Of a DNA stretch of 64,000 bases, positions 35,201 through 49,625 are shown piece by piece (the first letter of the stretch is position 1; the number at the start of each line of letters is the position of its first letter). The translations under genes were made by a program, and so were the position numbers. This DNA is from Diphasiastrum complanatum (Eukaryota; Streptophyta; Lycopodiopsida; Lycopodiales; Lycopodiaceae). The stretch covers positions 22,862,326 to 22,926,325 of the forward strand of contig CM055108.1 of NCBI GenBank assembly GCA_029204225.1, given 5' to 3'. The notes beneath the pieces were generated by a model. The model did not search any database. It was given only the letters and a program-made list of their open reading frames with translations, and was not told the DNA's origin.

Positions 35201-38200
35201 TAAAGAATGTACATTTCTGATTGAATTTGTATATTTGCTTGCATTTTATCATTTATTGAGGTGAACATATATCTCAAGTTTCTCGTTAGCTTTTGTTTTC
35301 ACTTCTTATTTATGTTGTAGGATGGACCAAAAGGAAACTAAATTCGTAGTTGATGTCAACATTTCCTATATTTAGAGGATCTACCTCTGTTAAGAATGTT
35401 TTTTATAGATACATGTACATGAAGTGGGCCTTTTGTCACCAAGGATGTCCTCCTTGGGTTTGAACGATATTTTGATTGTGTAGCAGTCCATCACACTCCC
35501 ATTCTTTACGATATTTTAATTGTGTAGCAGTCCATCACACTCCCATTCTTTACAATATTTACATAATATTTATTCTTATGGCTCTCTGCAATAATTGGAA
35601 TAGGCACTTGATCATCTTGGTATATTCCTCTATGATGTGCTAAATCTTGACCAGCCATTTTTTGACAAGTGTCTGGGTCACCAAAGAAAGGGCAGTGTGA
35701 TACATCTAGAAGAAGAAGTGGCATAGGAAAAGAACTACGATAACCTTGAACTCTACCTTGATTGATAGAGCTAGTCTTAAAGGTATTGGCTATGAGATTG
35801 ACATAAATATTCACATTTCATCAACTCTAACCCTCCTGAACAAAACCAAGAAATCTAGATATTTGAAGTTTAATAAACCACACTGTATTCAAGATCAGCA
35901 CTCATAAAAATGTAATGAATGAAATGAAAAAATCAATATCAAAGTATTCCAAGTTGTAACAAGGTCTATCGTTTTGATTCGACCATGATATATTTCAGAT
36001 GATCATCTCATTAGTCTTCCTACATTCTTGTTGTTGTTCCAAATGCTATAGATGGAGCTCAAATGGTGCATTCCATCATCTGTTTTTTCTATGTCAATGG
36101 ATTTGGTTCATAAGAAAGGTGATTCCCACTCATGGGCCTTATGGATCGTATTATAGCTATACACTATTAGATTCACTTTTCATGATGCTGCTATTTGGCA
36201 TCTTGGTCTAGTCAACTAGCTTGGGATGCAGTTATGACATGTTTAGCTGCTGGGCTTGGCACATTGGTATATCTCTAACTCCTCTCATGCTTGATCTATA
36301 TGTATGCCTTAGAGGTTATAAGAAATGTGGCATTGAGGTAACCAAAAGCATGTGCGACACATGTATCAATATATTCAATAGGTCATCTGCTAAGGTGATA
36401 GTTACCTCCCTACTGATCATATAGTCACCATCTTCAAACAATGTTAATAATAAAGAAGAGAGAAGAAACCATACAAAAAATTCCAAGTTACAAAAATTGT
36501 AACACCATTAAATGGAATTTATTACTAGGTCGTCATATAAATACTATGGTAGAGAACCCAAAGAGACAGAAAATGCAATTTGGTTGTTTGCTCACTTTCT
36601 CCACATGCAAATACCCATAAATTCATGTGGAAACAATTAGCTTCATATATATCTTGATTTCTCATTTCGCATTGCATTATATATGAAGAAAATAGCTTAT
36701 TTGTACATTGGCAGCATTCACTGTTTTGAAAGTTGATGGCCATTCTGCAGGAAATATAATCATTCAGCACCGACAAGCTGCTGCAGGCATTTTAACCTAA
36801 AACTTATTGTTCTTCTTTCAATGAGATGTTTCTAATAGCTTACCTCAACCAGCTCCACATTGTCAGAAGTGACATGGAAACGACCCTTTCTTTGGACAAA
36901 AGTTCCCTTTGACTTTTCTAGAGAAACATCCTTGTTACCTGCTCATAGGAGAGCAGTCATTAAGAAAATAATCAAGTTAGCAGATGGCTATCTTGTGTGA
37001 AAACGATGAAATGATCATCCATGATCAAAGCCAACCAAGTGTCTGAGGAGATTATGCCTGAAGGCCTGAATATTTTTGCGAACTGGCATATAAGATGATA
37101 TTGGCCCAATGAGTGATCGTGTTCAGGAGATTACCTTGTAGAAGATCATTGGTACTTCGAGAAGCTCGCAAGGGATCCTTATCACTGCCAAGATAAGTAA
37201 AATTTTTGTAAGGACAAGGAAATATGTTCAGAAGGAGCCCAGAAAGTAGCATTCAATGTAATCATTGTGACTCCGAGCTTTTTGAGTTTATAATAATTAG
37301 AAATGTGAACAGATAGGCATAATATGATGTTATTTTTATACACTTTTAATGTGGAGCACATGACAATGCTTCTGTTTGCTTCAAATGCAACTGCATTACA
37401 AGAGCATTTGAACTCTGATAAACTTGACAAAATTCCATTTTCAGCTTGATATGAAACAGCCAATACAAGCATATTCTTATGTGGTAATAAGTCCCTTTCA
37501 CATAGTAAATCCTCGGCTGAACTGTCAGCATAACCAACTCCCGAAGACCTTTTGACAAAGATTTAGGATGAACTCGACTTCATTTTCTATTCTTCAGTTT
37601 CAATTGTAGCTCCAATAAAGAAGCACTTTCTGAAAACCAATTGCCTTTTAATCTTCTTGGTTGCATAGTTGTAATATGTATCATAGGACATTTTTGAGTT
37701 TGTAAATGCTAGATTCCTTTTGATGCTAAGCATGAAAAATATGCACTTTCAAATTAATACTTTGGCTTTAGAGTTCATAAACAAAATCAGCACTAGCTTC
37801 TCTGAGCCAACTTCTAGCTGACATGAGTTTTCTAAGTCTGCAATCCCTTTTACAAGTGAACTGGCTGAAAGTTGTCACTTTCAGTTTGGCAAGTTTTGTA
37901 ACATAAAATCGTTTTACCAAAATTGTAAACTCAATCTGTGACTACCCAAATAGGAGTATTTTCAAAATCAGTTCCAGAAAACAAAGATCAATAAAGGGTG
38001 AAGCTCCTCAGGATTCATAGCACCCCATTCTCAGAACTTTTAGGTAATCAGTATAGGAATTTTCATAGTCTTAACAAACTCTTCTTCACACTAGAATTAT
38101 TGATGAATCAGGATTTAAAACATTCACCATTGCATATTAAAAAACTAAAGAAAACTCAACAAGGCACTCTTTCCAAATAAATCACTTTATCCTCCAGTGG

Positions 38201-41200
38201 ATGCTCCATTGTCAGCAGACACTCAATACACCCATCTATTGCCTCTGCAGGGCTCGAGAGAGCCCTTTGTTCAGCAAAGGCGGATTAGGCTCAGTCAACA
38301 AATTCTGGAGCACTATGGATGGCAAAGAGAGCAGCATGCTCTTTGTACTCGACGAGTTGGCCAACTCTTTAATGAGTGCGGCTATAATGTCCTCTTCCAA
38401 GAATCAAACTAGGATGCAAATACCAAGGGAATAGAATGGAATGGATGGTGGATCAAACCGAAACAACCAAACCTAGATCAATTGAATCTAGCCCCTGAGC
38501 TATGGATCACTAGCAATGTCTCAAAGGTAGGAGATGCCAGTCTGGCAGCATGTCGCTACCATTTACGTAGCCAAGCTCTCCTCCAAGGGAGGCCTATGGG
38601 TATACTTATACCCTCCGAGGTTTCTCCTCAACTAGGAGTGGATACCTCACTGGGACACCTCAATAGCCTAACTGGGCAACATTAGCCAATCCCCCTTCGA
38701 GTTAGTGTGATTACCATGAGAATCCATGGCAGGTCACTATTTTTCAAACTTTTTTGATTACTGTTTTTTCTCAGATCTGTGGTTCATTTTCCAGCCAACC
38801 AGTAGTTAAAATTTGTGGCACAATAGGTGTATTTAGCTGCCTTTGTGAGCAGGTTTCCATTTTTTCAGTGCTAGAAATTAGTGGGATGTTGGATTTCCTT
38901 CAAAAGCTTGGATGCTATTCTCTTCTACAAACTTCTTTGAGTGGATAGGGTGCATTTTGAATCTTTAGCATACTTAATAATCTGCTCTTTCCAATTCTTC
39001 TTCCTTCATAAGTTGTTTATGATTGATTCATGTGTATTTGTTGTCCGTACTTGTTTGCAAATGAAAACACTAATGGGTGAATTTAAGTGATGAATCGGAT
39101 TCCTATTGGATCTTGTGTAACTTTTTGGGTGATTTCTAAAAGAGGGACAGATCTGAAATTTGTGTTTTTAGCATGAATTATGGTTGTCTACACCTTAGAA
39201 TCATGTTGGGAATCTATTTTCTTGAAGAATGAGAAGTTTCCTACCATTTTCAAGTTACATTTTAAGAATTCATCATGCTGGAATCTGTTCTCTCTTTTAC
39301 AGAGTTGGCTTTTTAGATCGGTTCTATGATCATCTTTACATAGAGAATTGTGCACTTATAATGTTGGCCTTTTTGCATGCCTTAAATCTCTATTTTGATG
39401 TCATAATCTTGTAGGGGAGAGTGCATTTTGGATCTTATTCTTGTGAATAGGGAGAGAAAGTATTAAGTCATTTATTCCTTGTCATACATTTGATTTCCTA
39501 TTTAGGTTCTGGATACCAATGAACATTTTTAATCGTATAAGACAGATGCACATCATGCGAGAGAAATTTTGGTGGAGTACAATTCCATTGTTTGATCTGT
39601 TAACGAAGAAGAGTGTTGAACAAGTTAGCCAAAGTTGTGTTATCAGCCTTAGCTCAACTTATTTATTGTGGTGCATTTATCGGTTTAGCTATGTTATTAC
39701 AGGATGAGCAAAAACACTTTGATGAATTCCATATCCGAAGTTATATCTCAAGTAGCTCTCCATGAAGTCTACTGGCCATAGATTAGTGGGGATCTACTAA
39801 TCTCAATAGTAGTCCTGTAGTTATTGAGGGAGTCGAAATCATGTTATCAAGACTGGCAGGATTCGACTAAGCAATCATCTACATCAACTTAATTACTGAA
39901 CCTGCTCTCATATACTCACAAGGTGACATTAATCCTAATGTCAAAATTGTTGCAATTAAGCCAAAACGCACTTAAAAATCCAATTCAATTGTTATGGCAC
40001 ATCTCTCTTGAATCCTGAAGAATGCAAGACATGGTCCGGTTATGGGATGACGACAAAGTCCTGGCAATGTTGTTATATACTTAGCTCCAAAAGAATAAAG
40101 TGCAACAATCATGTATTGATGAGGCCCTTATCATCTTACTACCTCAAGAGGATGTTGGCCGCGCATCTGTGATGATTTGACCGACATTAAGATCAGGGAG
40201 AGGCTATTCGTTTAGAACCATATGTTGATCTTCCTATGGAGTATCAATCTCTGTTGTTAAGCCTTCATCTACTCTGGAGGCGCAACTCAGATGGAAGTTC
40301 TATCAACAAAATAGATCCATCTACATTGTCCTCTTACCTTCCATTTTTGTAGTGGCATTGATAAGCTGACTAGGCGATTCATTGAAGTTGTTGATGGGTG
40401 TGTTGGAAATTAAGTCCACATTTGTCTCCTTGGTGAATGACTAATTTCTATTTCAAGATTCTTCCTGCACGTTTATTGATCGTTGATCTAGGGTCAGGTG
40501 AAACCAACTTTGGTTCTACGTCTGCTCATCATCTGATACCTGCAAGAATCATAACTTAGATAACCAAATTATTTGAAGAACATCTACAACGGACTTCCGG
40601 CTGATCTCCAGCAAAGGGTAACCAATCCTATCATAATTCAACAATTTGAAGTCATTGAAGACTTGGCCATCTTCAAGGACTTCCAAGAACTACCATTTAG
40701 AACAAGTCTGCAGAAATACACTAAGTGTCGCAACAGTCTGTAGAAATGAACTATGTTTTTAACAGTGTCGGCTTTTCCCGAAATGCGACACTTCAACATA
40801 GTTCAACAGTTCAACTATTTTCAACAGTGTTGGCTTTTTGCATTTCCCCGAAATGTGACAATGTCGGCTTTTTGCGACAGTGTCGGCTTCTTGCCTTCAA
40901 CTTCTTCCCTTCAACTATTTTGCAAAAGTTAAACTTTCTAAGGGCACTGTCAGCTTTTTAAGGGCATTGTCGGCTTTTTCGCAAAATCCTGAACAAAAAG
41001 AAAAATCCCGACAGTCGTCTATTTTCAACGAGGAACGTTCCCAGCCACTTCCCAAAAATGCGAAGTGAGAGAAAGCCACTTCACGTAAAATGCGAAGTGA
41101 GAGAATTTGTGACGTCCTCGTCCACATCAACATTCCCTGATTTGTTGACTCTATATACCATGTACAGTTGTCACACAAGCCAAATACTTCCAAGTACAAC

Positions 41201-44200
41201 AGCTCACCTAATTAGGTGACAAATATTTACTGTAATTAATACATGGATGAATTCTATAAATAGATCATCCAGGCACACTCTACTAGATGCTCCGTCCATG
41301 AGACGAATGATTTTGAGCCTATGACCTGAAACCAGAAGATGGTGATCAAGCAAAGGCATGGAAGATCAAAGATGAGAAGGCCTTAGCATGTATCACACTC
41401 AATATGGCCGACTCCCAAATATCCTATGTTACCACATGCAAAACCTCTAAGGATGCATTAGATTTGTTATCAAATCTCTATAAGACTCATGATGTAATCA
41501 CTAGATTACATCTTAGAAGGAAGTTCTTTACTCTTAGCATGTCTGATTCTACTGCCATCACTTCTCACATCAACGGCTTCAAATCTTTATTGGATCAATT
41601 ATTAGCTGTAGGATGTGCTATTCAAGATGATGGTGCCGTAATGACCTTGCTTTTTTCTCTTCCAAAGTCGTATGAACACTTTGTGGTGGCGATCTCCACA
41701 CAACCTGACCTCACTCTTCAAAAGGTGATCGGTCATCTACTTCAAGAAGAAATGCGGAGAAAGACCAGCGGCCTGTCCATCAAAGACAAGTCCTTGGCCC
41801 TATACACCAAGAAGAAAGACTATTCCAAGGGCAAGAATCAAGTGCATCAGCAACAACAGAAGCTTCATACTCAAGCTGAGAATAGTGGATCGCGCAAGAA
41901 GCTTTTCTGCAGATATTGCACGAGAGCCAATCATGACATCAAAGAGTGTCGTATCCGCATCTACAATGAGGCAAAGAAGCAAAAACAGCAGTAGCCAGAC
42001 TCCTCCAATGCGGCAGAATTCAAGGAGCTAGATACACACCTATTAATGGCTTACAACAGTGGCGAAGAAGACCACGATAGCTGGTACCTGGATAGCGGCG
42101 CTACCCAACACATGACCTCTCGCAAGGAATGGTTTACCGAGTATGTAGCTTACAACAGAGATCAATTCATCTACCTCGGAGATTCAAGCACCATACACGT
42201 AGAAGGCAAAAGGACAGTCAAGATCGCGTTCAAAAACGATCTTTCTATTTATGTTACCAATGTTCTTCACATACCTCAGTTGTCAAAGAACCTGTTGTCA
42301 GTTTCTAAGATGAATGATGAGGGCTACACTGTTACTTTCTCATCTCAGCAGTGTACAATCTTCGATGAAGATACTACTCTGACTACATGCACTAGAGTCG
42401 GAAATCTTTGAGTACTCTCTAATTCAGTTGCATTAGCTAGCATCTCTCATGAAAATGTAAACGATAATGCTATTTTGTGGCATAGTCGATTTGGACACGT
42501 GAATACAAGGTCACTTTCCTATATGCATTGTAATAATTTAGTTGATGGATTACATTTCCCTTCTTCATTGGATAGGAAATCTTTCTTTTATGAATCATGC
42601 ATCTATGGGAAGCACTCGTTGGGCACAAGAACACTTAAGCTGTGATTATACTTAGCATAAACATTCTATTAGACTGTTTTTGCATCTAGCAGCCCATTGT
42701 AGCGGGAGAGTGTTCCGCAAATATTCCTGCTCTCTTCTCCGCTCACGTTCTCCATACTCCCTTGCTCCATCAGGGTGCTGATGTTGCTGTTGTTGTTGTT
42801 GCTTCAAGGAAGGAACTAAAAGAGTAGGGGTTTGAAGCCTCACTTGACTTGACTTTCGTGTTTGATGTCTAAAGCCCAGGTGAACTCATTTATTAAAAAT
42901 TTGGTTGGTCATTGGATTTGAGACAGACTACCTAGAATTACTTGAAGGTTCTGTTATAGAGGAAGAACGGGATCATGTTTGGTCTAAGAAAATAGCCTCG
43001 GCACGACAGACTGAAGACAATTATCTTTGTTGGTATTTTTCTGGAGTACTGCAATTTCTTCCCTATGCTTCGAGAAAGTATCATATTCTTTATGGATTGA
43101 GGAATTTTAACTGGCAATTGAGCACAGATATCTTGCTGCTTAGAAATCTATTTTTTGGATGACTTATTCTTTACAAGTAACTGTGACAAACTGATTGAAA
43201 GTGAGAAAAAGTCACTAAGTGCAGAGTTTGAGATGAAGGATCTCGGGGACCTACACTACACCTAGGAATTGAGGTCTGGAGACAAAACAAGAACCTTAGA
43301 TAGGGGTAAAGCAAAATTAAATTTGTCATTAACGGGGAGTGTTGGAAGTCACGATTTGTCCTATTTGTCCTTTAATGGAGATTTCTCTGTTGATGCTCTG
43401 ACTGTGAAGTTGAGGTACCAGAAGGTACACCCTGGACGGCTGTAAGGGGTCATTAGAGTTTATTTTCTCCCTGGGTGGAATCTTCTCCAGAGATAGCATG
43501 GCGAGTATAGAGCTTTCTCCAGGCTTGGATTGCGGGTTAATGCCATATTTAATGAATTTGGGGAGTTTGAGGCTGGAGAGACTAGAGAGAGTGGCAATGC
43601 TTATGTCCATGCATTCTTTGTATAGAGATTTGTCTCCATTGGTATCCTACTTTGCTTCCACTTGTATGCATAATTTGTGATTGTTCATAGAACATTAATC
43701 ACTTAATTCATTGTGAATTTTTCCGCTTCTAGTTCACATTGAATCCCGACAAGATTGGACCTCTGACCCCCTTACGAGACATGAGTCCAAGCTTTGTGGG
43801 CATGACATTCTTACCCCCTTAATCGAGTTATGTCCTTAGAACTTAAAGTTAGGAAAGTTTTTTGTAAGGTTATCCGCTCGTTCCCAAGAGTCATTATCAT
43901 TTATTTCTTTTGTCCAAGAACTTCTCATGTTTGGATTGGGTTATACCAAACAACTCTTCTGAAAGATCCAATAGATCTCCAGAACCAAGGTATTCCCCTT
44001 CACGTAGACATTTTTTAAGTCAACTGACATGAAATACGATATGCACTTGAGTTCCTTCAAGAAGTTCTAATTGATAAGCCAAAGATCCAATCACAAGCTA
44101 ATAAATTGAAATGTCGTTGGTTCAAGAATCCTTCAGAATACTCAAAAATAAACCCAATCTCCCCAGGTCCAGACTATCAAAGAGGAAAAGTAAAAAACAA

Positions 44201-47200
44201 AGAATTATCACATTTCCAAGAATCATCACTTCAAATATCATGCTTATTTAACAATCAAGTATTCATTTGTGATACGTCAATCACAATGATTAGAATGTGA
44301 ATCATGATTCATCAATCATAACTCATCAAATTCTTAATCCATACTTAATAACGGGAGCATAAACAAGAGCATGTTAGAAAACGTCAACATTAGTACTCTT
44401 CGGAGATGAATAACCCATTGTAAGTTCTTTTGGGGGACGGGGATACAGCATTTGACACTCCATTGTCAAGACACACCCTCAATACACCCATCTATCGCCT
44501 CTGCAAGGCGTTTTAGATCGAGAGAGCCCTTTGTTCAGCAAAGAAGGATTAGGCTCAGCCAACAAATTCTGGAGCACTATGGATGGCAAGGAGAGTAGCA
44601 TGCTCTTTGTACTCAACGAGTTGGCCAACTCTTTAATGAGTGCGGCTATAAAGTCCTCTTCCATGAATCAAACTAGGATGTAGATATTGTAAGAGATTCT
44701 AACACCACAGTAGGGCAAATACTAACTGAACCACCTAGCCTTGCCTACTCCCTGATATGGACCAAGCCCTTCCTAGCCCAGTGTGAGGCCTGGTAGCATG
44801 CATATTGCCAAGTGTCGGCCACGTGCCCCGTGCCGGGGCACACTGCTCACACTGTCTTGCCCTGTTGGTCGTGTACGCTGGACACGACCCTGATTGTGGT
44901 ATCTAACCTCCTGTGTTCTCTAGGGTTCGGCATTGGTTACGTGCTCATAACACTCAACCATAACTCTAACTGACTGGTCACCAACTTTCCCATGCATACG
45001 TACTAGGTCATGCGGCCCAAAGCTGAAGGGTCTCGCTAGCATTGCAGAGGTCAGCTGGCAACAGTGGTCATGGTCTTCATGATACACTTTGATCTCGGAA
45101 GCTGCCGAGTCACTAGGGAACTTACGATCTGAACAAGATGAACTTGTTTTTTATCTTTTTTATCTTTCTTAGTGAAAGTCCCCTTGAGACACTGTCTGAC
45201 TGTGTGTCCCTTGCCCATGCACACAAAGCACAAACGCTCTTGTTTGGCTTTCTCAAAATCTTCCGGTTTTAAGGGCTGTATGAGCGATGGGCGGTTCTGA
45301 AGAGCTTCACCTTTTACTTTATCTTCTTTCTTTCATTTTGAAATTTCTTTTTAAATTGAAAGTCTTTCTGAGAAGGCTGCTTAGAAAGGGGCTGTTGTCT
45401 CGCCCTCTTCCTACCCACTGAATCATCATAGATTTAAGCATATCTGAGAGCTTGCTCTAGGGTAGTGGGCGAGTTTCTTTGAACCTCTACTTTATACTCG
45501 TCTTTGAGGCCACGGACAAATCCCCTGAGTTTCTGACAGTCATCCATATTTTTAATTTTTAAGATTGCTTCTCGATACTGCGAGATATATTGGACTAGGG
45601 ATTTATCCATTACTGTTTTCTCCCAGGCTTCCCAAGCTTTGTCAAGTTCATTTTCAAGTAGAAATTCTCTTAGGAAGGCTTCTTCAAAGGCCTTCCATGA
45701 CCGGGGAGTCTGCCCAGTCTCCTGGAGATTAAACCACCACTTATAGGCCATGGGCCCTAGGGAAAGACTGGCGTCAATAGCTTGCAAATGGTCAAGGGTC
45801 TGTTTAAGAGCATGATTGTTCTTCCATTTGCTGAGGAAGGTTTGTAGAATATCTACGTTTCTATCCTTTTCTTCCCCAATAAAAGTAGGAGGCTTTAAGT
45901 CTTTAAAGACACTGGGGTGAGACCGCATAGGCTCACCCGAAACTGATGGAAGTGGAGAAGGGGACAACTGAGAAGTGGAGGGAAGACTTCCTTTCGCGGA
46001 ACTCAAAATCAAGCCTTTGAGTTCAGCGAACGAGTCGTCCACACTGGACTTGAAATTGGCTAACGCCAACTTCAGTTCATCCACTTCTGTTACCAAACGG
46101 AGGAACTGCTCCTTGGTAACCAATTCGTCGAGTTCTTCGGCAAATTGCTCCTGTTCTTCCATTTCCATGGGTTCTTTCCCCTTACGGAAAGCCAAGGCTT
46201 CTGTTTCAAGTTCGTCGATGCCTCTCTCCGGGGGTTGATCAAGTCCCTGAGGAGTGGTCATTTTCAGAACTAAAGAGGAGTACCTTAACTTCTGTCTGAA
46301 AAATAGAAAAGAGATTGACTTAACTGGAAAACAAAAGTAGAGTACTTAGCTCTTTTTTAGGACTGTACTTCCAGAGAGAAAAGCAAGAAACCCCCTTAGT
46401 TCTTCCGCCAGTGTCCAATCCGTCTTCTTAAGCTGCATGCAATCAGGTGAAGATAATCTGTGAAGTTCAAGAAAAATCAGATTCGAACCACCCGCTACCC
46501 TTGCTGCCAGAGATGTTGGTCTGCTGTTCCAAAAACTCAGGTTTGAAATCACCAAATCAATCTGAAGATCTGGATTCCAAGAAGATAGTAGGTCACTGGT
46601 TTGAACCTAACCTGATCACTGCCTCTTATCTGGAAAATTCGGTTTTAAAGCTATGATTTACAAAGCAAAAACCGAAACCTGTGGGGAAAACCCTCGCTGA
46701 CTGAAAAACGGTCTGGCTGCCCAAAGAACTTCTGATTTGAGGCCCCAAAAAGGTTTCACAAATCCCAATTCGGAGGAGAACTACCAACGCTGGACCTGCA
46801 CCAGATTTCCTCTTGAAAATCCACCCTTATCTATCAAGATTGGTCTGAATTTACAGCTCTGACAGCTGATTTTTCAGCGCTGGACCTGTTTTCTACTCCA
46901 ATTCCGCTCAGATTGCAGTAGTTTACACTCAAATATCAGGGATAACTATCTGATTTTGCAGCGATGGATATCTATCACAAGTGCTGTCCTAAATCCGCTC
47001 AAATAGGTAGCAAATCCACTAAGATTTCCTCAGTAGAGTACTGTCTCTCCAGCGCTGGATCTGTGCTCCTGACTCTTGAAAGTTGGAAAGAGATTCTGTA
47101 CCCTCTACGAACTTTCTCTACTGCTGCTACTAAGCTCCCAAAGATGGAGATGGCTCTGATACCAATGTAAGAGATCCTAACACCACAGTAGGGCAAACAC

Positions 47201-49552
47201 TAACTGAACCACCCAGCCTTGCCTACTCCCTGATATGGAGCAAGCCCCTCCTAGCCCAGTGTGAGGCCTGGTAGCCTGCATACTGCCAAGTGTCAGCCAC
47301 GTGGCTCTGACGTGGCCGACTGCACGTTGGGACCCATCGTGGGGCCCTATCCTGCTGACAGGGTCCCTAGGCTGCGTTAGGCCCGCCATAGCTATGGACC
47401 GTGCCGGGGCACACTACTCACACTGTCTTGCCGTGTTGGTCATGTACGCTGTTGGACACGACCCTGACTGTGGTATCTGACCTCCTGTGTTCTCTAGGGT
47501 TCGTCACTGGTTACGTGCTCGTAACAGATACCAAGGGAATAGAATGGAATGGATGTTGCATCAAAGCGAAACAATAAACAAGAGCATGTTAGAAAACGTC
47601 AACATTAGTACTCTTAGAAGATGAATGAGCCATTGTAAGTCCTTTCCATTAGCAAAGTTTCGGACTTGTAAGAATCAACGGAAACCTAGACCCTTATCGA
47701 GAAATATGATGTACAATTATTATTTCATCTCAATAATTCTTGAATTACAATCTAGATAGCAACTAGGTAACCTCACTCTTAAGTTCCTATCTAGAATAAC
47801 TTAAGGTTTCCAAAAACTTCATTATGTGAAGTTTTGACTCTTGGTCCTTGCTAAATATCCAACTCCATCCAAGTTTTCTAGATAATCCTCTACTGGTCTA
47901 GCTTATTTCCAATTGGGAAATAATTCAAAGCAAAAGTTTCGATGTATCCTTTGCAACATAACCCTCTAAATGAGTCCCAAAATGACTCACAATAGTTGTG
48001 ACTTATAAGCAATACACTTAACCCACAATATTGGTGAATGGTGTCACACTGTAGGTTCACCCAACTAACTTAAAAGTAGATCCTCAATCTCTTCTTTAAG
48101 TCAATTTTTCATCAACAATAAAATCATGATCCCACAATGATTCATCACATTAGCATATCTCCACATATCTATCACAATCTGCACTTATAGCATACTCAAC
48201 TGAGACCCATGTAGGTCAATTAACTCTAAGAGAATATATTTCTCAAAGAGTGCTATTTCATAAGATACAAATCAAAATCTCTATTGGAGATTATTTTAAG
48301 AGAATATATTGGTAATAGGGAATTTCTTTCCTTGCATCATCCTCTTATGGATCCCAATTCACACTAGGATCAAATTGATTAGCACAATCCACAAGGAATA
48401 TGAGACAAGATCCAAAAACCACTTCTTATAATACAACTTTCTAGTCCTGATACAATTCGACCATCGAGAACCTTTGGAAAGGCAAACGCCTGAGGTCATC
48501 CTTGAATTGGACACATAGTTGTCTCAAAATACCAAATGGCCATTAGTCTAAGCTCATATATCCATAAGGAACCAAAAAGTTTCACCTATGATGAGCTCTT
48601 AAGGGTTGGAGACCATTTTGGGCCTAGCTATGAGGAGTGGGTGGAGGGGATTACAGAGGCAAAGGGTAGGGGTGAGGGTGAGGGTGAAAGTGAGAGCTAG
48701 GGGAGGGGATAGGATTTATTGGTTGGCCACCCCAATATGAGAACCAAGAGGAGCTAGCCATCCCTTTACATAGGTGTAGAGGGCAACCTAGACGTTCTGG
48801 GGGGGGGGAAGAGGGGGGATTGAGTCCATTGTTTGTAAAGAGGAGTGGAGCATCACGACCAACTATAGGCTAGGTCAACCTTGAGTTTATAGAGCCTTTT
48901 CAGTGTACGAGATCACAGATTTTGAATACCTAGGTGTTGGGGAAAAGGAAGAGAACTTGATCGAATGATGTGGACCGAGATGCTCTGCAGAATGAGCCTT
49001 TCCCTTTGTGCATGAACTACGTCTATCAGATTAGAACCAAAATGTTGAGTCGAACAACTTGTCTGATTGTACTTGATTCTAATTTAAAATCATCAAAATC
49101 GATATGAGTGATCACGTAGACAAACACAAAATCGTAAGATCAATGCTTGTGGAGGCATTAGATAGTTCATACAAGCTTTATTCTATACGAGAGTTGAATC
49201 TCGAGGCAAAATTGCATAAGAGACTCACAAATTCATACTGAGATAATAATTGAATGCAATAAGACAATTGGAATGAATTCAAAAAGGCATCAAGTGTACA
49301 ATCAACTGAATGACGAGCACAAATAATAGTGGTGATAACCATGCACTCAAAACTCTCTCATTCACACATGCTTTGTTTTGAACAAATTGATTGATTGTTG
49401 TTGTACCTACGGTACATTTATTCAGATATATATATATATATACATATACAGATGCATTGAGGTATGTTGTTTGAGATGAATCTTGGTGACAGTCGTGGGT
49501 GTCACTATCAAGATAGGCAGCGATGGTGGCTGTAATAGTCGAATCGAGCTGG

Positions 49553-49625
<73 letters not shown>

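Larger units (their letters stand above)
44688..47526 (-). mobile_element. Gag-only gypsy-like LTR element (TR-GAG type), 2839 bp
   Basis: Bounded by direct repeats TGTAAGAGAT...CTC(A/G)TAACA: left 44688-44952, right 47166-47526. The priming site CTCTGATACCA (plus) is at about 47154-47164 beside the right LTR. The flanking target sequence is GATAT on the left and GATAC on the right; comparison with repeat X copy 1 shows the insertion point and suggests one base of the duplication has mutated. The 2.2-kb interior holds one gag frame, a zinc knuckle and nothing resembling protease, RT, RNase H or integrase. It matches the known non-autonomous class of plant LTR elements carrying only gag. Confidence 0.88.
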
